Assembly: GCF_000328705.1 (NCBI RefSeq)
Contig: NC_019673.1
Location: 7,203,001 to 7,267,000, forward strand
Reading direction: 5' to 3'
From: Saccharothrix espanaensis DSM 44229
GTDB taxonomy: Bacteria > Actinomycetota > Actinomycetes > Mycobacteriales > Pseudonocardiaceae
Length of the DNA: 64,000 bases
In this document: piece after piece, positions 18,135 through 25,177 of the stretch
Layout of the letters: each line of letters opens with the position of its first letter
How positions within the stretch are numbered: the stretch's first letter is position 1
Notes under the pieces: model-generated
What the model saw: only the letters and a program-made list of their open reading frames with translations
Databases searched by the model: none
Told to the model about the DNA's origin: nothing
Made by a program: the position numbers and the translations under genes

Positions 18135-18569
18135 CGTCGATCCCTCCGTACGGGGTGTCGCCCACGACGGTCGCGGCGTTATCCCCTGCCCAGGATTGTG
18201 CGGGAACTGTGGCGTCCGCCACCCCTGATTATCGGTAAGTCTCGCTGATCGGGCGGTTCGGTCGCCGAGTTGCGCGACACCCTTCTCCCCAGGTGTAGCC
18301 CGCCGGCCCGGGATCGAACCGTTCACCGTGCGTCATCCGCCGCCGGACGAGCGTCCGACTACACTGGGGCTGATCAAGACGCCATCTGCCCGCTTGTGGT
18401 GCCCCGATGGGCTCCGTACGGTGGTTGGCGCAGCGGTTGAGCCAACAGCCGCGCCGGGGAAGCTCCGGTTTACGGGCCACAAGTGTCGCCACGCTGCATG
18501 TACGTGCTCGGCGCCTGCCGCACGCCTGGGCTTCCCTCCCCTAGCAGTGATCAGTGAAGAGGAGTCCTC
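18135..18569. other. Intergenic region, nothing recognised
   Basis: About 435 bp between the small minus-strand gene and the STAS gene. It must hold both promoters, but I see no consensus boxes. Overlapping ORFs (for example 18229-18492 on the minus strand) lack a ribosome site and family resemblance. Confidence 0.5.
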
Positions 18570-19004
18570 GTGACGGTGCAGGATCCGAACGTCGTGGCGA
18601 CGAGCGGAGCCGGGTCCGCCGCGGATGGCACGCGTACCGCGCGGGTGGTCCGCTCGGTGGACCAGCCGGTGGACGGCGTGGCGGTCGTGGCCGTCGGCGG
18701 TGAGATCGACATGCTGACCGCCCCCGAGTTGCGCGCGGACGTGCTCGGCAGATTGGACGACGGCGACACCCTGGTGCTCGACATGTCCGCGGTGAGCTTC
18801 CTCGGCTCGGCCGGGCTGGCCGTGCTGGTGGAGGCGTCTCAGCACGCGCAGCGGCGCGGCACCGCGTTCCGCGTGGTCGCGGTGGAGCGGGCGGTGATCC
18901 GGCCGCTGGCCGCGACCGGTCTCGGTGAGGTGTTCAGCGTGCACGGCTCGGTGGCCGAGGCGCTGGCGGCGGTGCGGGCGGGCGGCGGACCGTCGGCGGG
19001 CTAG
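18570..19004 (+). CDS. STAS-domain anti-sigma factor antagonist
   Basis: A 144-residue protein with a STAS domain at about residues 35-138. The phosphorylation segment LVLDMSAVSFLGSAGLAVL contains the usual Ser (Ser-Ala-Gly-Leu) phosphorylated by an anti-sigma kinase. When dephosphorylated, such proteins sequester the anti-sigma factor and free the sigma factor. Its partners are probably the HATPase proteins encoded next to it. GAAGAGGAG precedes the GTG start. Its last 71 bp overlap, tail to tail, the end of the HATPase-STAS gene. Confidence 0.9.
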   Translation: MTVQDPNVVATSGAGSAADGTRTARVVRSVDQPVDGVAVVAVGGEIDMLTAPELRADVLGRLDDGDTLVLDMSAVSFLGSAGLAVLVEASQHAQRRGTAFRVVAVERAVIRPLAATGLGEVFSVHGSVAEALAAVRAGGGPSAG

Positions 19005-19749
19005 CGTGCGCCACCAGGTCCACGACCTGGTCCACGCCGGCCGCGACCAGCGCGGTGTGCGCGGGACCGCGTTCCGGTGCGCGCACCACCACCCGGTTCC
19101 CGGCGGCCGACGCCGCCTCGGCGATGCCCCGCAGGCTCCGGACGACCCCCTCGACCCGGGTCCCGAGGCCGCGCAGGTCGACCACGATCGGCACGGACCC
19201 GCCCCGGGCGGCGGTCAGGATGCGCCGCCGCACGGCGGGTCCGTCGCGCGCGGGCACGTCCCCGAGCACGACTACCTCGACCCAGCCGCTCCGTTCGACC
19301 ACCAGCACCTGGTCGGTCGACGCGGGCCGGAACGTGCCGCGGGTGGTGTGCCGGGCGGCCAGCACGAGGGTGACCGAGGTGCCGTCGGCCGACCGGTCCA
19401 GCTGGACCTCGTCGACGTTCTCCCGCATCAGCAGCAGGCCGCGGCCGCGGTCGGACAGCGCGACCGGCGGCACCCGCCAGGCGCCGCAGTCGGCCACCAC
19501 CACCCGCAGCCGGCCGTCCGGCCGGACCTCGGCGGCGACCCGGACCCGGCCGGGCTCGCCGGGCGGGTAGGCGTGCTCGACGGCGTTGCTCATCGCCTCG
19601 TTGACCGCGATGACCAGGTCGTACCGGTCGTCGTCGGGCAGCCCGACGGTGCGCAGCCACGCGTCGAGCCGGACGCGAACCTCCGCGAGGCGCGTGGCGA
19701 TGGCGGGGAACTCCACCCCCCAGTGGCGGTTCGCGAGTCTTTCGCTCAA
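18934..19749 (-). CDS. HATPase-STAS fusion (anti-sigma kinase-like)
   Basis: A 271-residue protein. Residues 1-130 form an RsbW/SpoIIAB-type HATPase with an intact N box (NEAMSNAVEHAY) and G box (SDRGRGLLLMRENVDEV). Residues about 145-250 form a STAS-like domain in which the usual serine segment reads VDLRGLGTRVEG, without the phospho-acceptor Ser. The tail is Pro/Arg-rich. Unlike the UsfX-type anti-sigma factor next door, this HATPase looks catalytically complete and is the likely kinase of the locus. It diverges from the anti-sigma/SigF operon and overlaps the STAS gene convergently. Confidence 0.85.
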   Translation of the reverse strand: MSERLANRHWGVEFPAIATRLAEVRVRLDAWLRTVGLPDDDRYDLVIAVNEAMSNAVEHAYPPGEPGRVRVAAEVRPDGRLRVVVADCGAWRVPPVALSDRGRGLLLMRENVDEVQLDRSADGTSVTLVLAARHTTRGTFRPASTDQVLVVERSGWVEVVVLGDVPARDGPAVRRRILTAARGGSVPIVVDLRGLGTRVEGVVRSLRGIAEAASAAGNRVVVRAPERGPAHTALVAAGVDQVVDLVAHASPPTVRRPPAPPPAPRPPSRAR

Positions 19750-19803
19750 GAGGCCTCCCAGTCACGCAACCACGAGTCTTCCCAGTACGTGCGGGCCTTA
19801 CAC

Positions 19804-19836
19804 GTGTGAGGACCGGCGCTATCGGGTACCGATAGC
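19804..19836 (+). promoter_or_regulatory. SigF-type promoter with overlapping palindrome
   Basis: GTGT (19804-19807), 16 nt, GGGTAC (19824-19829). The -10 lies within a perfect palindrome, GCTATCGG (19818-19825) GTA CCGATAGC (19829-19836). It precedes the anti-sigma/SigF operon, consistent with autoregulation. The same GTGT-N16-GGGTA layout occurs before the second sigF locus at 62331. Confidence 0.75.
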
Positions 19837-19868
19837 TTCAGCACCATCGAGACAGAACGGACGATGAG

Positions 19869-20300
19869 GTGAGCGTGTCGCACACGGAGCCGCAGGGCGG
19901 CGAGTCTGATGACCCCTTGGCCGGGGTGGAGTTGCGGATGGCGGCCGATCCCACGCAGCTGTCGATCGTCCGTGCGGTGGCGGCCGACATCGCCATGCGC
20001 CAGGACTACGACCTGGATGCGATCGAGGACCTGAAGCTGGCGGTGGACGAGGCGTGCTCCACGCTGATCTCGCTGGCGGCGCCGAGCGCGGTGCTCAGCG
20101 CCAGGTTCGTGGTGGCCGGTGGTGCGGTCCAGGTGTTCACCACGGTCGGTTCGAAGCGGTCCGCACCGCCGGACCGGGACAGCTTCGGCTGGCGGGTGCT
20201 CAGCGCGCTGGTCGACTCGGTCACGACCTGGGTGGCCCCCCGGTCCGACGCCTACGAAGTGCACATCGACCTGGTCAAGCGGTCGCAGGGGACGGCGTGA
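19869..20300 (+). CDS. Anti-sigma factor, UsfX/RsbW-like
   Basis: A 143-residue degenerate HATPase. The N-box region reads KLAVDEACSTLISLA, lacking the catalytic Asn found in true RsbW kinases, and no glycine-rich G box is visible (SFGWRVLSALVDSVTTWV instead). This matches mycobacterial UsfX, which binds SigF without being a typical kinase. Its stop overlaps the sigF start (GTGA), so anti-sigma and sigma production are coupled. GTG 19869 follows GATGAGG; GTG 19875 is an alternative. Confidence 0.88.
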   Translation: MSVSHTEPQGGESDDPLAGVELRMAADPTQLSIVRAVAADIAMRQDYDLDAIEDLKLAVDEACSTLISLAAPSAVLSARFVVAGGAVQVFTTVGSKRSAPPDRDSFGWRVLSALVDSVTTWVAPRSDAYEVHIDLVKRSQGTA

Positions 20301-21085
20301 CGGCGTCCGAAAACGGGGGCACGACACGTTCGCAGGGGGACTACGACCACCTCGCTCCGCTGTTCGTCCGGCTCGCCGCGACGGAGAGGGGCACGGCGGA
20401 GCGCGAGCGGTTGCGCGACGAACTGGTCACCGAGCACCTGCCGGTGGCCAAGCACATCGCGCGGCGCTTCGGCCACCGCGGCGAGCCCTACGACGACCTG
20501 GTGCAGGTGGCCACGGTCGGCCTGATCAACGCCGTGGACCGGTTCGACCCGGAGCGCGGCAGCGACTTCCTGTCCTTCGCGGTGCCGACGATCATGGGCG
20601 AGGTGCGGAAGTACTTCCGCGACTCGAGCTGGTCGGTCCGGATGCCGCGCCGGCTCAAGGAGCTGCACCTGGCGATCAACGCCGGGTCGTCGCGGCTGTC
20701 CCAGCAGCTGGGGCGCGCGCCGACGCCGTCGGAGCTGGCCGAGCACCTGGGGTTGTCGCGCGACGAGATCCACGAGGGTCTGGCGGCGGGCAACGCCTAC
20801 CACTCGGCGTCGCTGGACGACCTGCTGACCGCCGACGAGAGCTCCATCTCACTGGGCAGCACGCTCGGCGAGGAGGACCCGGAGATCGAGGCGATCGAGC
20901 AGCGGGAGGCGCTGCACCCGCTGTTGGAAAAGCTGCCGGAGCGGGAGCGCAAGATCGTCGTGATGCGGTTCTTCGGCAACATGACGCAGACCCAGATCGC
21001 GCAGAAGGTCGGGATCTCGCAGATGCACGTGTCACGACTGCTGGCCAAGACGCTGCGGCAACTCCGCGACCACTTGACCGAGTGA
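20297..21085 (+). CDS. sigF: RNA polymerase sigma factor SigF/SigB family
   Basis: A 262-residue group 3 sigma factor. Region 2 is LVTEHLPVAKHIARRFGHRG and DDLVQVATVGLINAVDRFDP; region 3 includes TPSELAEHLGLSRDEIHEGL; region 4 ends with MTQTQIAQKVGISQMHVSRL. GTG 20297 overlaps the anti-sigma stop by 4 bp. It should recognise GTTT-N15-16-GGGTA promoters, several of which occur nearby. A strong terminator follows. Confidence 0.93.
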   Translation: MTASENGGTTRSQGDYDHLAPLFVRLAATERGTAERERLRDELVTEHLPVAKHIARRFGHRGEPYDDLVQVATVGLINAVDRFDPERGSDFLSFAVPTIMGEVRKYFRDSSWSVRMPRRLKELHLAINAGSSRLSQQLGRAPTPSELAEHLGLSRDEIHEGLAAGNAYHSASLDDLLTADESSISLGSTLGEEDPEIEAIEQREALHPLLEKLPERERKIVVMRFFGNMTQTQIAQKVGISQMHVSRLLAKTLRQLRDHLTE

Positions 21086-21114
21086 ACGAGTGAACGAGTA
21101 GCGCAGCACGCACA

Positions 21115-21148
21115 CGCGGGGCCGGTCGGACATCCGACCGGCCCCGCG
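21115..21148 (+). terminator. sigF operon terminator
   Basis: A 15-bp perfect stem (21115-21129 with 21134-21148) has an ACAT loop and is followed by TTCGCGTTGT. It lies 30 bp after the sigF stop and before the convergent whiB gene. Confidence 0.85.
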
Positions 21149-21238
21149 TTCGCGTTGTCACGGGCCGGCGCCCAGGGGGTGTCGCCGGCCACGTGTCGCG
21201 GCCCGTCCAGGCAGGGGGTCGCCGGACGGGCGGTCGGC

Positions 21239-21568
21239 TCAGGCAGCCGTGTGCCGGCGCTCGGTCGTGTGCTGACGCTCGGTCGTGTGCCGGCGCTGGG
21301 CCGCGATCAGGCGGCGGCGCTCGTCCTCGCCCATGCCGCCCCAGACGCCGTAGGGCTCCTGGGCGGCCAGCGCGTGCCGGCGGCACTCCAGCAGCACCGG
21401 GCAGCGCCCGCAGAGCTGCTTGGCCCGGTCCTCGCGGGCCGCGCGGGCCGAGCCGCGCTCGTTGTCCGGGTGGAAGAAGACCGCGCTGTCACGGCCTCGG
21501 CAGAGCCCTTCCTTCTGCCAGTCCCAGACGTCGGTGACTGGCTTGGGCAGGCGCGCGGTGCTGGTCAT
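21239..21568 (-). CDS. WhiB-family Fe-S regulator
   Basis: A 109-residue protein with the four-cysteine WhiB cluster: LCRGRD near residue 23 and QLCGRCPVLLECRRHAL, which supply the ligands for a [4Fe-4S] cluster. The GVWGGMGEDERRRL turn, used to contact sigma region 4, is intact. The last 20 residues are a basic near-repeat (QRRHTTERQHTTERRHT) encoded by DNA repeats, unusual for WhiB. ATG 21568 follows AGGGGG. A SigF-type promoter about 45 nt upstream links it to the stress regulon. Confidence 0.92.
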   Translation of the reverse strand: MTSTARLPKPVTDVWDWQKEGLCRGRDSAVFFHPDNERGSARAAREDRAKQLCGRCPVLLECRRHALAAQEPYGVWGGMGEDERRRLIAAQRRHTTERQHTTERRHTAA

Positions 21569-21613
21569 GACGGACGTACCCCCTGCTGGAGTCGTTTCAG
21601 GTGCGATCAAGAC

Positions 21614-21638
21614 GTACCCCAGCGGCACCGGAGAAAAC
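21614..21638 (-). promoter_or_regulatory. SigF-type promoter of whiB
   Basis: On the minus strand GTTT (21638-21635), 15 nt, GGGTAC (21619-21614). The whiB start is 45 nt downstream. It matches the SigF/SigB consensus in both boxes and in spacing. Confidence 0.75.
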
Positions 21639-21656
21639 GTGACGTGCCCGATCGGG

Positions 21657-21842
21657 TTACCCCTTCTCCTCCTGCGCCAGCCGCTCGTCCAACGTCTCGC
21701 CTTCGCGCTGCTCGCGGGCGGTGGTGCGGCCGTCGGCTGCGGTCCAGTGGTCCGGCGGCTCGTACTCCAGCGGATCGGCGTCCAGCTCGTCTTCGTCCAG
21801 TTGTTCGATCTCGTCCAACGGCTGTTCGTCGGGGTCGGTCAC
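21657..21842 (-). CDS. DUF5709-like small acidic protein
   Basis: A 61-residue protein starting at GTG 21842 behind GGGAGGAG. The N-terminal half is strongly acidic (DEIEQLDEDELDADPLEYEP). The C-terminal TTAREQREGETLDERLAQEE matches the conserved end of DUF5709, although the usual protein is roughly twice as long, so this is a short form. Function is unknown; the family is commonly stress-associated. A SigF-like promoter precedes it, supporting membership in the general stress response. Confidence 0.75.
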   Translation of the reverse strand: MTDPDEQPLDEIEQLDEDELDADPLEYEPPDHWTAADGRTTAREQREGETLDERLAQEEKG

Positions 21843-21880
21843 GACAGCTCTCCTCCCGGTCGGCGCATTCGGACCACCGG

Positions 21881-21905
21881 GTACCCGGGGAGCTACAGCG
21901 GTAAC
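21881..21905 (-). promoter_or_regulatory. SigF-like promoter of the DUF5709-like gene
   Basis: On the minus strand GTTA (21905-21902), 15 nt, GGGTAC (21886-21881), about 40 nt before the GTG start. The -35 box has one mismatch to GTTT. Confidence 0.6.
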
Positions 21906-22549
21906 AACATCCGGCCGCCCAGCAGCAGCGCGCCGATCGTGGTGGTGGCGAAGACCAGCACCCAGAACAGACCGGGCACGCGGGTGATCCGGGCCAGCTG
22001 GTCGGCGTCGGAGTCGGGCGCGCGGCCGCGCATCCGGCGGCGCTGCAACTCGCCGACCGGGCGCACGCCGCCCAGCAGCAGGAACCACGCGACGAACAGC
22101 GCGAACGCGGCCTGCCACTCGGCGGTGGCGTACCAGGACACGGCGAACATCACCGCCCCGGTGGCCACCACGGACAGCACGCCGAACAGGTTCCGGATCA
22201 TGATCAGCATCGCGGCGAGCAGGCCCACGGTCGCCCACAGCAGCGGCCGGACCTGCTCGGCGGTGACCAGGGCCGCCGCGCCCAGGCCGAGCAGCGACGG
22301 GGTGACGTACCCGGCCAGGTACATCAGCACGACGGCGATCCCGGTGGGCCGACCGCTGGACACGGTCACCCCGGAGGTGTCCGAGTTCAGCTTGATGCCC
22401 TCCAGCCGGCGGCCGGTGAGCAGCGCTACCAGGGCGTGCCCGCCCTCGTGCGCGATGGTGATCGTGTTGCGGCTCAACCGCCAGATACCCGGACTGGCCA
22501 CCAGGACCAGGGCGAGCACGGCGGGCGCCCACTGCGCGAGTGTCGACAT
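21893..22549 (-). CDS. M50B-family site-2-protease-like membrane protein
   Basis: A 218-residue polytopic membrane protein. The zinc-protease motif HEGGH is present near residue 34 (ITIAHEGGHALVALLTGRRL), and 5-6 hydrophobic helices follow. I see no clear second DG zinc-ligand motif, and no PDZ domain. Such M50B-like proteins cleave within membranes or act as scaffolds; the substrate is unknown. ATG 22549 is chosen over an upstream ATG that would add a disordered tail. It partly overlaps the SigF-like promoter of the next gene. Confidence 0.8.
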   Translation of the reverse strand: MSTLAQWAPAVLALVLVASPGIWRLSRNTITIAHEGGHALVALLTGRRLEGIKLNSDTSGVTVSSGRPTGIAVVLMYLAGYVTPSLLGLGAAALVTAEQVRPLLWATVGLLAAMLIMIRNLFGVLSVVATGAVMFAVSWYATAEWQAAFALFVAWFLLLGGVRPVGELQRRRMRGRAPDSDADQLARITRVPGLFWVLVFATTTIGALLLGGRMLLPL

Positions 22550-22581
22550 CACCGTCCAGGATGCCAGGCGTGATCCGGTGC

Positions 22582-22612
22582 TTGACCTGGAGTGCGCTCC
22601 AGGAGCCAGGCT
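22582..22612 (+). promoter_or_regulatory. MerR (NmlR/AdhR-type) promoter
   Basis: TTGACC (22582-22587), a 19-bp spacer and CAGGCT (22607-22612) form the long-spacer architecture of MerR-activated promoters. The dyad CCTGGAG (22586-22592) TGCG CTCCAGG (22597-22603) sits in the spacer. It resembles the CTTGGAGT...ACTCCAAG boxes of aldehyde-responsive NmlR/AdhR regulators. The start codon follows 9 nt later. Confidence 0.75.
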
Positions 22613-22620
22613 CTCGTGCC

Positions 22621-23565
22621 GTGACACGACAGCACATCGGATCCCTCGACGTCGGCGCCCTGTGCCTGGGCACCCTGCCGTTCGGCAAGTACGTGGACGA
22701 GCGGACGTCCTTCGCGATCCTCGACCGCTTCGCCGAAGCCGGCGGGACGTTCCTCGACACCGCGAACAACTACGTGTTCTGGGACGGCGGCACCGGCGAC
22801 GAGAGCGAGGAGACCATCGGCCGCTGGCTGGCCGCCCGCGGCAACCGGGACGAGGTGGTGCTCGCGACGAAGCTCGGCGCGCGCCCCCGCACGCCGGGCG
22901 CGGGCCTGGAGGACGCCGAGGGGCTGTCCGCGGCGGCCGTGCGCACGGCCGCCGCAGCCAGCCTGAAGCGCCTGGGCACGGACCGGATCGACCTGTACTA
23001 CAGCCACGTCGAGGACCGCTCGGTCGCGCTGGAGGAGACGCTCGGCGCGTTCGCCTCGCTGGTGGCGGCCGGCGCGGTGCGGGAGATCGGGGCGAGCAAC
23101 CACGCCACGTGGCGGCTGGACCGGGCCCGCGCGGTGTCGCGGGCGAACGGCTGGCCGCCGTACGCGGCGGTGCAGCAGCGGCACAGCTACCTGCGGCCCC
23201 GGCCGGACGTGAAGCTGCCGGAGTGGGCGCACGTGCACATGTCCGACGAGCTGTTCGACTACGCGCGGTCGGAGGGCGACCTGGCCCTGGTGGCGTACTC
23301 GCCGCTGCTGTCCGGCGCCTACCGGGACAAGCCGCGCCACGAGGGCTACGACCACCCCGGCACGACCCGGCGGCTGGCCGTGCTGCACGAGGTGGCGGCG
23401 GAGCTGGGGGCGACGGTCAACCAGGTCGTGCTGGCCTGGCTGCGCCGCAAGGACATCGTGCCGGTGGTGGGCGCGAGTTCGGTGGCGCAGCTGGACGAGT
23501 CGCTCGGCGCTCTCACGCTGGAGCTGGACGACGACCAGCTCACCCGCCTGGACTCCGCCTGCTGA
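22621..23565 (+). CDS. Aldo/keto reductase
   Basis: A 314-residue TIM-barrel oxidoreductase of the AKR superfamily, NADPH-dependent by family. Blocks: LCLGTLPFGKYVDE, FLDTANNYVFWDGG (catalytic Asp and Tyr), VVLATKLGARPR (Lys), DRIDLYYSHVEDR (His), and the cofactor segment VPVVGASSVAQLDESLGAL. GTG 22621 lies within 10 nt of the -10 box, so the mRNA is leaderless or nearly so. The MerR-type promoter suggests induction by electrophiles or aldehydes; no cognate MerR gene is adjacent. Confidence 0.92.
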   Translation: MTRQHIGSLDVGALCLGTLPFGKYVDERTSFAILDRFAEAGGTFLDTANNYVFWDGGTGDESEETIGRWLAARGNRDEVVLATKLGARPRTPGAGLEDAEGLSAAAVRTAAAASLKRLGTDRIDLYYSHVEDRSVALEETLGAFASLVAAGAVREIGASNHATWRLDRARAVSRANGWPPYAAVQQRHSYLRPRPDVKLPEWAHVHMSDELFDYARSEGDLALVAYSPLLSGAYRDKPRHEGYDHPGTTRRLAVLHEVAAELGATVNQVVLAWLRRKDIVPVVGASSVAQLDESLGALTLELDDDQLTRLDSAC

Positions 23566-23691
23566 CAGCGCCGCTCCCCCGGGCACCGCGCCGGGCGGCG
23601 CGTCCTGCCCGGTCCATCCGCCCTGCGCGGTGGGATCGGCCTCGTGGCGGCGGGCCGGGGCATCCCGAGCGGCGGACCCCGCTGCGCACAG

Positions 23692-23734
23692 CGGAACCGG
23701 GGCACCATCCGCAGTGGACGGTGCCCCGGTTCCG
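23692..23734. terminator. Bidirectional terminator
   Basis: Perfect 15-bp arms at 23692-23706 and 23720-23734 with a 13-nt loop lie between the convergent aldo/keto reductase and DUF4383 genes. Confidence 0.75.
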
Positions 23735-23742
23735 GTGGTGGG

Positions 23743-24438
23743 TCAGCGGTAGTGCCGGGCCTTGTGCTGCTCGGCGACAGCCGGGTCGATCGGCTGGGCC
23801 GGCCGCGCGGAGACCGGCGGGTCGGCGGCCTCGACCGGCTGGGTCGGGCGCGGGGACACCGTCGGGTCGACGGCCTCGATGCGCTGGTCGTGCGGGTGGA
23901 GCGGCTCCCGGTCGCGCTGGACGGGCATCTCCGGGTCGCGAATGCTCTCGTCGCGCTCCGCGACGGGCTCGACCTCGGGCTCCTCCGGTGTGACGATCTT
24001 GCGCCGCGCGGGCAGCACCGCGATCAGCAGGCCGACCGCAGCGATGCCGAGGTGCAGCCAGTTGTCGTTGACGTTGAGCGCCAGGGGGTTGCCGATCCGC
24101 TCGACCGGGTTCGTCGCCACGACGCCGACCAGCATCAGGCCCCAGACCAGGACCACGCCGTAGACCAGGAACACGATCCAGCCGTACAGCCGGGCCAGCC
24201 CCGAGCCGGTGGCCATCAGCAGACCGAGCACGCCGAACGCCAAGTGGACGACGTTGTGCAGCGGGTTGACGGCGAAGCCGAACAGCATCGCGTGCTGGTC
24301 GCCGGTGAAGTCGCCGAACCCGGTGCGGACGAAGCCGGCGACGCCGGCGACGAGGAAAGCGAGGCCGAGCAGACCTGCCAGCACCTGGGCGGGCTGGAGG
24401 CCAGCGACCTTGACGCGACCGATGGTCGAGTGGGTCAT
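23743..24438 (-). CDS. DUF4383 membrane protein with charged C-terminal tail
   Basis: A 231-residue protein with four membrane helices in the first 140 residues. The conserved DUF4383 segments are GDQHAMLFGFAVNPLHNVVH and VNDNWLHLGIAAVGLLIAVL. The C-terminal 85 residues are Pro/Glu/Arg-rich with repeated (S)ARP(A/T)QPI/V units, probably disordered and cytoplasmic. ATG 24438 follows GGGAGGG. Function is unknown. A near-perfect SigF promoter precedes it, and a second DUF4383-like gene follows the other sigF locus at 63.5 kb. Confidence 0.88.
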   Translation of the reverse strand: MTHSTIGRVKVAGLQPAQVLAGLLGLAFLVAGVAGFVRTGFGDFTGDQHAMLFGFAVNPLHNVVHLAFGVLGLLMATGSGLARLYGWIVFLVYGVVLVWGLMLVGVVATNPVERIGNPLALNVNDNWLHLGIAAVGLLIAVLPARRKIVTPEEPEVEPVAERDESIRDPEMPVQRDREPLHPHDQRIEAVDPTVSPRPTQPVEAADPPVSARPAQPIDPAVAEQHKARHYR

Positions 24439-24494
24439 CACGCCCTCCCATGAGGACACGAGAGCCCGCCTGCCGGGCTCCGGACCACCCCCGG

Positions 24495-24520
24495 CTACCC
24501 GACCGTCACAGAACGCAAAC
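24495..24520 (-). promoter_or_regulatory. SigF-type promoter of DUF4383
   Basis: On the minus strand GTTT (24520-24517), 16 nt, GGGTAG (24500-24495), 57 nt before the start codon. Both boxes match the consensus. Confidence 0.8.
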
Positions 24521-25116
24521 CACGGGGGCGACCGGGGGTGGGGAACGGGCGCACGGACCCGTTCCCCGTTCGACAGGAGCCACTCACCCCGCCGTGCCGG
24601 AGTCGTCCCGACCCACCCCATGAAGGCCAGGGCGTCGCGTTGCGCGATATCACGCGCAGATCACCGTGACTAATGGCGCGCACGGTCCGACAATGGCCGC
24701 GAACCCGTTTCCACGGACCCGGACCGGCCGGCTAGGCGCAGGTCAACGAGGGAGTCGGGCGCATCACCGGGCCCTGCGCGTCGCCGCGCCGGTCCACTCG
24801 GTTTCTCCGCTGTCCACGATCTCTCCCCTTTCCGGTGTCGGGTACGACTATCTCCCCGAAGTCCCATTGGGGTCAAAGGAGTTTCCGGGTCGCGGCGGAT
24901 TCCTCCCGAGCACCGGGGACCGCCGGTACAGGTGCCGCCGGAAGTCGACGCCCAGCGCCACCGTCGCCCCACCGCGACCTCGGCCGCCACGCCCCGGTGG
25001 ACCTCGCCTCGCCCTCCCCCACCGCGCCGCGTCCCGACGAGCCGGGGCCGCGCCCGGCCCCGGCCTTGCCCACCGTTGCCCTCGTCCCGGCCGCGCGGGG
25101 CGGCCGCGGCGGCGAG
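24521..25116. other. Long intergenic region, nothing recognised
   Basis: About 600 bp with no ORF showing a ribosome site plus family resemblance. The ORFs crossing it translate to Pro/Arg/Ala-rich sequence. I see no named RNA motif; an undescribed small RNA cannot be excluded. Confidence 0.5.
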
Positions 25117-25147
25117 TTGACCTCCAGTTAAGTCGAACTCCTACGGT
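25117..25147 (+). promoter_or_regulatory. Promoter with 19-bp spacer
   Basis: TTGACC (25117-25122), a 19-nt spacer and TACGGT (25142-25147). An imperfect inverted repeat (AGTTGAC...GTCGAACT) spans the -35 and spacer. The long spacer suggests activation by a MerR-family or other DNA-distorting regulator. Confidence 0.5.
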
Positions 25148-25177
25148 TGTTCGAGGACCTACGAATGGGGGAACCCG

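Noticed and set aside
18290..18330. T-arm-like sequence on the minus strand (GGTTCGATCCCGGG)
   Set aside because: No acceptor, anticodon or D arm can be folded around it, so it is not a tRNA.
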